Source of the DNA: Clostridiaceae bacterium
Lineage (GTDB): Bacteria; Bacillota; Clostridia; Oscillospirales; Acutalibacteraceae
Assembly (NCBI GenBank): GCA_016297645.1
Contig: JAEDGF010000022.1
Coordinates: forward strand, 1-27,895
Length of the DNA stretch: 27,895 nucleotides
Direction: 5' to 3'
Position numbers and translations under genes: made by a program. The notes under the pieces were generated by a model. The model was not told the DNA's origin, made no database searches, and saw only the letters and a program-made list of their open reading frames with translations. Numbering within the stretch: position 1 is the stretch's first letter; every line of letters starts with the position of its first letter. Below, in pieces: positions 23,112-27,895 of the stretch.

Positions 23112-24568
23112 TTTCCCCTCCGAAAATATTTTTCCACGGTTTCGTGGTCGGAATAGTGTACTTTTTCTCCCTTTATCTTCTGCACCGTTTCATGCCCTTT
23201 GCCGAGCAGCAGGACGATGTCGCCCTTTTCGGCATTGTCGAGCGCGGTGAACACCGCCTTTTCGCGGTTAATTTCGATTATATATTTTCCGCCGGCTTTT
23301 TCCACTGCTGCCGCTATTTCTTTTGCTATCTGACAGGGGTCCTCGTAGCCGGGGTCGTCGGTGGTGATAATGCTGAGATCGGCTTTTCTGCCGCTTATCT
23401 CGCCCATCTCGCGGCGGCGCAGCTGCGCTCTGTCGCCCACCGAACCGAATACGGTTATAATCCTGTTGTGCGGATAGACGGAAAAGGTGTCTATTACCGA
23501 GTTGAAGCTCTGTCCGTTGTGGGCGTAGTCGATAACCACATTGTAGTCCGCGTCGACATGGACGCACTCGTTTCTGCCCTTTACCTTCGCGCCTGCGAGT
23601 GCCGCGACAGCCTTTTCGGTCGGTATCCCGAAGCCCTTGCAGACCGAAATTGCGGCGAGGGCGTTTTCTACGCTGAATACGCCCGGCATTGCCACCTTTG
23701 CCGGATATGTTTTACCTTCGTCGAGAACATCGAACGACACGCCGAAAAAGTTGTTGCCGCCGAGCGGTGAAATGTTGTCGGCAGTTATATCCGCGCCGGT
23801 GTTTACGGCGTATGTCTTGTAGGGGCAGTTAAGCTCCTTTATTATCTCGAACGAAAACGGGTCGTCCGCGCACAGATACGCCCGACGGCACTGCTTAAAA
23901 AGCTGCTTTTTCCAGTAGGCGTATTCCTCAAAGCTCTCATGCTCCGCACCGCCTATATGGTCGGGTGCGAGGTTCGTGAAAACGGCTGCGTCAAATTCTA
24001 TCCCGTCCGTGCGGTGGGCTTTGAGTCCTATGGACGAAACCTCCATGCACGCCGCGCGGCAGCCGCCGTTAGCCATGACGCGTAAAATTTTCATTATTTC
24101 GTACGACTCGGGAGTGGTGTTCACGGTGGGAATGAATTTGTCACCGTAGTACGCGCCTATCGTACCTATAACGCCGCTTTTTATTCCGCACTCGTCAAGG
24201 CAGTGACGGAGGATATGCGTAACAGTTGTTTTGCCCTTTGTCCCGGTAACGCCTATAACGGAGATATCCTTTTCGGGATGGCCGAAAAAGTCCGCGCTTA
24301 TTATGCCGAGCGCGGCGCGTGAATTCTCGGTGACAAGCACCGTTGCGTCGGACGGCAGCGACAGCTCTCTCTCCGCGAGAAACGCCCGTGCGCCCTTGAT
24401 GTACGCACTCTCGGCGTAGTCGTGTCCGTCCGTGAACGCGCCCGTGAGCGCAACGAACAGCTTGCCGGGGGATGCTTTGCGCGAGTCGTATACGATATCG
24501 TCTATTTCAAGATCGCGAAATGAGGACGAAGTAAATTTTATGTGTTCGGTGAGCTGAGATAAAAGCAT
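23108..24568 (-). CDS. murE: UDP-MurNAc-tripeptide synthetase MurE, probably not DAP-specific
   Basis: 486 aa, full length. It adds the third-position diamino acid to UDP-MurNAc-L-Ala-D-Glu. The ATP loop GVTGTKGKTT is at 106-115, a likely carbamylated lysine is at K220 in KKQLF, and the C-terminal ligase domain is present. The specificity loop reads DDPGYEDP (404-411). DAP enzymes have DNPR here, with Arg contacting the DAP carboxylate, so Gly at that position argues for lysine or another diamino acid; Lys enzymes have Ala there. The ribosome site is poor (AGAGAG). The gene overlaps femX by 4 bp. A candidate promoter is at 24649-24676. MurE identity is secure; substrate specificity is inferred. 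Confidence 0.95.
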   Translation of the reverse strand: MLLSQLTEHIKFTSSSFRDLEIDDIVYDSRKASPGKLFVALTGAFTDGHDYAESAYIKGARAFLAERELSLPSDATVLVTENSRAALGIISADFFGHPEKDISVIGVTGTKGKTTVTHILRHCLDECGIKSGVIGTIGAYYGDKFIPTVNTTPESYEIMKILRVMANGGCRAACMEVSSIGLKAHRTDGIEFDAAVFTNLAPDHIGGAEHESFEEYAYWKKQLFKQCRRAYLCADDPFSFEIIKELNCPYKTYAVNTGADITADNISPLGGNNFFGVSFDVLDEGKTYPAKVAMPGVFSVENALAAISVCKGFGIPTEKAVAALAGAKVKGRNECVHVDADYNVVIDYAHNGQSFNSVIDTFSVYPHNRIITVFGSVGDRAQLRRREMGEISGRKADLSIITTDDPGYEDPCQIAKEIAAAVEKAGGKYIIEINREKAVFTALDNAEKGDIVLLLGKGHETVQKIKGEKVHYSDHETVEKYFRRGK

Positions 24569-24636
24569 ATTTTCTCTCTTTTCTTTTGTGTATTATGGCT
24601 TTTGTGCCGTTGTCTGTGTATGGCTTTGTTTCTTCG

Positions 24637-24728
24637 TTTGCGCCGTGTACATTACGGGCTTTTGCGCCTTTGTCAATACATTCTTTGCCGTGTTTGCGCC
24701 GCAATAAAAAGCAGACGGACGGCGCAAA
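24637..24728. repeat. TTTGCGCC direct repeats plus an inverted copy upstream of murE
   Basis: TTTGCGCC occurs at 24637-24644, 24661-24668 and 24693-24700, and inverted (GGCGCAAA) at 24721-24728. The last two are part of a perfect 10-bp inverted repeat (24692-24701 with 24720-24729) around an 18-base loop. The copies flank and overlap the candidate murE promoter. The 24569-24865 gap contains no gene; the frames in it are biased shadow-like ORFs. They may be operator sites, or leftovers of short-sequence duplication. Confidence 0.5.
24649..24676 (-). promoter_or_regulatory. Candidate promoter of murE-femX
   Basis: On the minus strand a perfect TTGACA (24671-24676) is followed after 16 bp by TAATGT (24649-24654). 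The -10 is weak. TTTGCGCC copies overlap the spacer and lie on both sides. The predicted leader to the murE ATG is about 75 bases. Confidence 0.4.
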
Positions 24729-24865
24729 CGGTTCAGTTGTTTTTTGTCGGGCGTTCCGCGTTCTTTGTGAGTCATTGCCGATTCTGCGGCGGCTTCACGG
24801 CTGCGGCGTTGCCGAAGCTTTGCGGTATATCTTTTCGCCGCGCATTTTTGTTCTCGCGGCTTTTA

Positions 24866-25975
24866 TCAGATAAGCTCCGCTATTACGGAGTTCGACACAA
24901 GGCAGCCGCTGTCGGTGAGCCTTATTCTCCCGTTATATTTTTCAAGAAGTCCGGCTTTTACGAGGGACGCGACAAAATCGACTTTTTTGCCGTCGATTTT
25001 TTCCTCCGGCACGCCCATGTCGGTGCGCATCAGGAGCATTATCTCCTCCTCCGTGCCGCCGCCTTCGGAATCGAAAACGGCTTTTTTGCCGTCCGCAAAA
25101 TCCCGTATGCTCGGCTCAAAGTAAAAACGGTGTCCGTTATAAAACGAGTGAGCTGCCGCGCCTATTCCGAGATACGGTGCAAGCGTCCAGTACTTCATGT
25201 TATGGCGGCTTACATTATCTCCGAAGCAGAAGTTTGATATCTCGTAGCGGCGCATTCCTCGTTTTTTCAGTTCGCTGCACATCGTGAGATATAAGTCTGC
25301 CGTTTCGTCCTCGTTCGGGAGAACGAGCTTATCGCGTCGGCGGTAAAAGAAGGTGGCGGGTTCTATTTGAAGCATATAGCAGCTCAGGTGCGTAACGCCG
25401 AGCGAAAGCGCAAAATCGAGCGTGTACAGAAGGCTTTCTTTTGTCTGCTGCGGTATTCCGAGCATTATGTCGAGCGAAATGTCGGTTATCCCGTTTTTCT
25501 GTGCGCTGCGTACGGCTTTTTCCGCGTCGGCGGCTGATGAAATACGCCCGAGTGCGCGGCGTTCGCCGTCGACCGCGCTTTGCAGACCTATCGAAGCACG
25601 GTTAACACCGGCTTCCTTTATCCCAGCGAAAAATTCGTCGGGGGAGGAAAGTGACGGGTTTACTTCAACGGTTATCTCCGCGTTTTCATCAACGGTAAAA
25701 TTGCTTTTGGCGCAGGATATAATGTCCGCAATGTGTTTTTCGCCGATAAGCGAGGGCGTTCCGCCGCCGAAATAGAGGGAGTCCGCCCTTTGAAGGAGAA
25801 CCTTGTCATCGACGAAATCGGAAATGCGTCTGCGTTCGGTAAGCTCGTCTTTCAGTGCATAAACATACTCGCCGATACTCTCTCTTGACAGGACGGAGTA
25901 GAAATCGCAGTACGGGCACTTCGATCTGCAAAAAGGAATATGAAAATATATCCCGAGGTTCTGTGTGGGGTTCAT
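24866..25975 (-). CDS. hemW: HemW-type radical SAM protein (heme chaperone, HemN-like family)
   Basis: 369 aa. The N-terminal iron-sulfur motif is FCRSKCPYCDF (Cys16, Cys20, Cys23). Phe25 follows the last Cys, the HemW pattern, whereas HemN coproporphyrinogen dehydrogenase has a fourth Cys there. HemW binds heme and is thought to deliver it to target proteins. Glycine-rich YFGGGTPSL (about 68-76) and later ISNFCFGDN..HN strands fit the family. The start lies 3 bases after lepA, so the pair is co-transcribed; lepA-hemW is a widespread Bacillota pair. The ribosome site is weak (GACGGGAA), suggesting coupling to lepA translation. Confidence 0.92.
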   Translation of the reverse strand: MNPTQNLGIYFHIPFCRSKCPYCDFYSVLSRESIGEYVYALKDELTERRRISDFVDDKVLLQRADSLYFGGGTPSLIGEKHIADIISCAKSNFTVDENAEITVEVNPSLSSPDEFFAGIKEAGVNRASIGLQSAVDGERRALGRISSAADAEKAVRSAQKNGITDISLDIMLGIPQQTKESLLYTLDFALSLGVTHLSCYMLQIEPATFFYRRRDKLVLPNEDETADLYLTMCSELKKRGMRRYEISNFCFGDNVSRHNMKYWTLAPYLGIGAAAHSFYNGHRFYFEPSIRDFADGKKAVFDSEGGGTEEEIMLLMRTDMGVPEEKIDGKKVDFVASLVKAGLLEKYNGRIRLTDSGCLVSNSVIAELI

Positions 25976-25978
25976 TTT

Positions 25979-27799
25979 TTATTTCCCGTCGCCGTCGTCG
26001 AGCTTCAAAATAGCCATAAACGCCTCCTGCGGCACTTCTACCGTACCGAACTGGCGCATACGCTTTTTACCCTCCTTCTGCTTTTCAAGCAGCTTCTTCT
26101 TTCGGGTTATGTCGCCGCCGTAGCACTTCGCGAGAACATCCTTGCGCATTGCTTTTATCGTTTCACGCGCAATGACCTTGCCGCCTATCGCTATCTGAAC
26201 GGGTATCTCGAACATCTGGCGCGGAATGTTGTCTTTGAGCTTCTCCGCAATTTTTCTCGCTCTCGGATACGCCTTTTCCGAGTGGATGATAAACGAGAGC
26301 GCGTCTATTATGTCGCCGTTTAAGAGTACATCGAGCTTTACAAGGCTCGAACGGGCGTAGCTTTTAAGCTCGTAGTCGAAGGACGCGTAGCCGCGCGTGC
26401 GCGATTTTAGCGCGTCGAAAAAGTCGTATATTATCTCGTTGAGGGGTAACTCGTAGTGGATATCGACGCGGTCGGCGGCGAGGTAATTCATGTTCTTAAA
26501 GGTTCCGCGCCTGTCCTGGCAAAGCTCCATTATCGTGCCGACATACTCCGGCGGCGCGTAGATGTGCGCGTCGGTTATCGGTTCTTCGACATAGTCGATG
26601 ACTGCCGGGTCGGGATAGTTTGTGGGGTTGTCTATCTCAACAAGACTGCCGTCGGTGAGGTGTATTTTGTAAACGACACCCGGGACGGTTGTGACGAGGT
26701 CGAGGTCGTATTCGCGTTCAAGACGCTCCTGAATGATTTCGAGGTGCAAAAGTCCCAAAAAGCCGCAGCGGAAGCCGAAGCCGAGTGCGCCCGAGGTTTC
26801 CGGCTCAAAGGAGAGTGCCGCGTCGTTAAGCTGGAGCTTTTCGAGGGCTTCTCTCAATGCTTCGTAGTCCGCGCCGTCTGCCGGGTACACACCGCAGAAT
26901 ACCATTGGGTTAACCTTTTTGTAGCCGGGCAGTGGAGCGTCTGCCGGGCGCGCGGCGGTAGTCACCGTGTCGCCCACGCGTGCGTCCACAACGCTTTTTA
27001 TCGAAGCCGTTATGTATCCGACCTCTCCGGCTTTCAGTTCGTTTGCCGGAACGAGCGAGAGAGCCGACATTCTGCCGACCTCAACGACCGTAAATTCCGC
27101 ACCGGTAGCCATCATCTTCATCGTGTCGCCGGCTTTTAATGTGCCGTCCATAACGCGGACATAAACTATGACGCCCTTGTAGTTGTCGTAAACCGAGTCG
27201 AAAACAAGAGCCTTGAACGGCGCGTCGTCGTCACCCTCGGGGCACGGCACGAGCTTTACTATCTGTTCGAGTACGGCCTTTACATTTTCGCCCGTTTTTG
27301 CGGAAACGCGCGGCGCGTCCGAGCAGTCAAGCCCTATAATTTCTTCTACATCCGCGCATACTCTGTCGGGGTCGGCGGCAGGCAGGTCTATTTTGTTGAT
27401 AACGGGGACAAGCTCCAAATCGTGGTCGAGCGCGAGGTAGGTGTTTGCAAGCGTCTGCGCTTCAACGCCCTGTGTAGCGTCAACTATCAGCACGGCACCC
27501 TCGCACGCCGCAAGGGAACGCGACACCTCGTAGTTAAAGTCGACATGACCGGGGGTGTCTATAAGATTCAGCTCGTATTCTTCGCCGTCGTCGGCTTTGT
27601 ATTTAAGTGTTACCGCACGCGCCTTTATCGTTATGCCGCGCTCCTTTTCAATGTCCATGTTGTCGAGGAGCTGCTGCTGCATATCCCTCGACGAAACGGA
27701 GTCGGTTATTTCAAGAAGCCTGTCGGCAAGGGTGGACTTGCCGTGGTCGATGTGTGCGATAATTGAAAAATTACGGATGTTTTTTTTCTTTTCTCTCAT
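25979..27799 (-). CDS. lepA: Elongation factor 4 (LepA), back-translocating GTPase
   Basis: 606 aa, full length. A ribosome-binding GTPase related to EF-G, it has been linked to back-translocation and to 30S subunit assembly. The P-loop AHIDHGKS is at 15-22, followed by the switch region RGITIKARAV, then DTPGHVDF and NKIDLP. The EF4-specific C-terminus follows, with KAMRKDVLAKCYGGDITRKKKLLEKQKEGKKRM split near the end. AAGGG precedes the ATG by about 10 bases. The start is 42 bases from the tRNA-like sequence at the window edge, so no independent promoter could be placed; it may be transcribed from beyond the edge. Confidence 0.98.
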   Translation of the reverse strand: MREKKKNIRNFSIIAHIDHGKSTLADRLLEITDSVSSRDMQQQLLDNMDIEKERGITIKARAVTLKYKADDGEEYELNLIDTPGHVDFNYEVSRSLAACEGAVLIVDATQGVEAQTLANTYLALDHDLELVPVINKIDLPAADPDRVCADVEEIIGLDCSDAPRVSAKTGENVKAVLEQIVKLVPCPEGDDDAPFKALVFDSVYDNYKGVIVYVRVMDGTLKAGDTMKMMATGAEFTVVEVGRMSALSLVPANELKAGEVGYITASIKSVVDARVGDTVTTAARPADAPLPGYKKVNPMVFCGVYPADGADYEALREALEKLQLNDAALSFEPETSGALGFGFRCGFLGLLHLEIIQERLEREYDLDLVTTVPGVVYKIHLTDGSLVEIDNPTNYPDPAVIDYVEEPITDAHIYAPPEYVGTIMELCQDRRGTFKNMNYLAADRVDIHYELPLNEIIYDFFDALKSRTRGYASFDYELKSYARSSLVKLDVLLNGDIIDALSFIIHSEKAYPRARKIAEKLKDNIPRQMFEIPVQIAIGGKVIARETIKAMRKDVLAKCYGGDITRKKKLLEKQKEGKKRMRQFGTVEVPQEAFMAILKLDDGDGK

Positions 27800-27841
27800 G
27801 CTTCGTGTCCCTTCACAGTGAGTGTTTTTGAGTTTTTGTTT

Positions 27842-27895
27842 GTAGGCTGACGGGACTTGAACCCGTGTCGGTTTTGACCGGCTGATTTTCGCTCA
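27842..27895 (-). tRNA. Partial tRNA-like 3' end, cut by the window edge (inverted copy)
   Basis: Read on the minus strand, it repeats the sequence at 1-55: variable-arm-like CGGT-CAAA-ACCG, T-stem ACGGG (27862-27866), loop TTCAAGT (27855-27861), stem CCCGT (27850-27854) and acceptor-like CAGCCTA (27843-27849). The one clear difference is C to T at the twelfth base. The 5' half is outside the window and no anticodon is assigned. It lies 42 bases upstream of lepA. Confidence 0.45.

Overview
The window looks like a chromosomal segment of a spore-forming member of the Bacillota, most likely class Clostridia. The clues are a SpoIID lytic transglycosylase, a CotF-type spore coat protein, the ylxM-ffh-rpsP-khpA cluster, a lepA-hemW pair and consensus sigma-A promoters. 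I cannot name the genus from the sequence alone. I see no phage, insertion sequence, CRISPR array or integrase. Both ends stop inside near-identical inverted copies of what looks like the 3' end of a tRNA gene, so the segment probably ends at a multicopy repeat.

Layout. Positions 52-1062 (minus) hold spoIID, with a sigma-E-like promoter upstream. Positions 1413-3921 (plus) form a compact translation and protein-targeting operon, ylxM-ffh-rpsP-khpA. It runs from a near-consensus sigma-A promoter to a perfect 16-bp hairpin terminator. Everything from 4136 to 27799 is on the minus strand. In transcription order this is: lepA-hemW; murE-femX (4-bp overlap), followed by dgt; a secreted metallophosphoesterase and a lipoprotein; tex, two half-transporter ABC exporters and trmO; an AAA/DUF4143 ATPase with its own promoter; gltX-glnS followed closely by two unrecognised genes and a DUF1275 membrane protein; and finally the coat protein.

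How the genes work together. Most are housekeeping: tRNA charging (GltX, GlnRS), tRNA modification (TrmO), translation (EF4/LepA, S16, KhpA), protein targeting (Ffh), nucleotide metabolism (dGTPase), heme enzyme or heme handling (HemW) and cell-wall precursor synthesis (MurE, FemX). The MurE specificity motif has Gly where DAP-adding enzymes have Arg. With a FemABX transferase overlapping the gene, this points to a peptidoglycan with Lys (or another non-DAP diamino acid) and an interpeptide branch. The two ABC subunits look like a heterodimeric exporter with one degenerate ATP site.

The most unusual non-coding feature is at 11551-11646, upstream of the DUF4143 ATPase. Three tandem 32-bp units create two perfect CRP-type palindromes (TGTGA-N6-TCACA) 32 bp apart, and the nearer one sits about 70 bp upstream of the predicted transcription start. 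The most plausibly novel proteins are the 221-aa soluble and 208-aa membrane proteins downstream of glnS, which I could not assign to any family.
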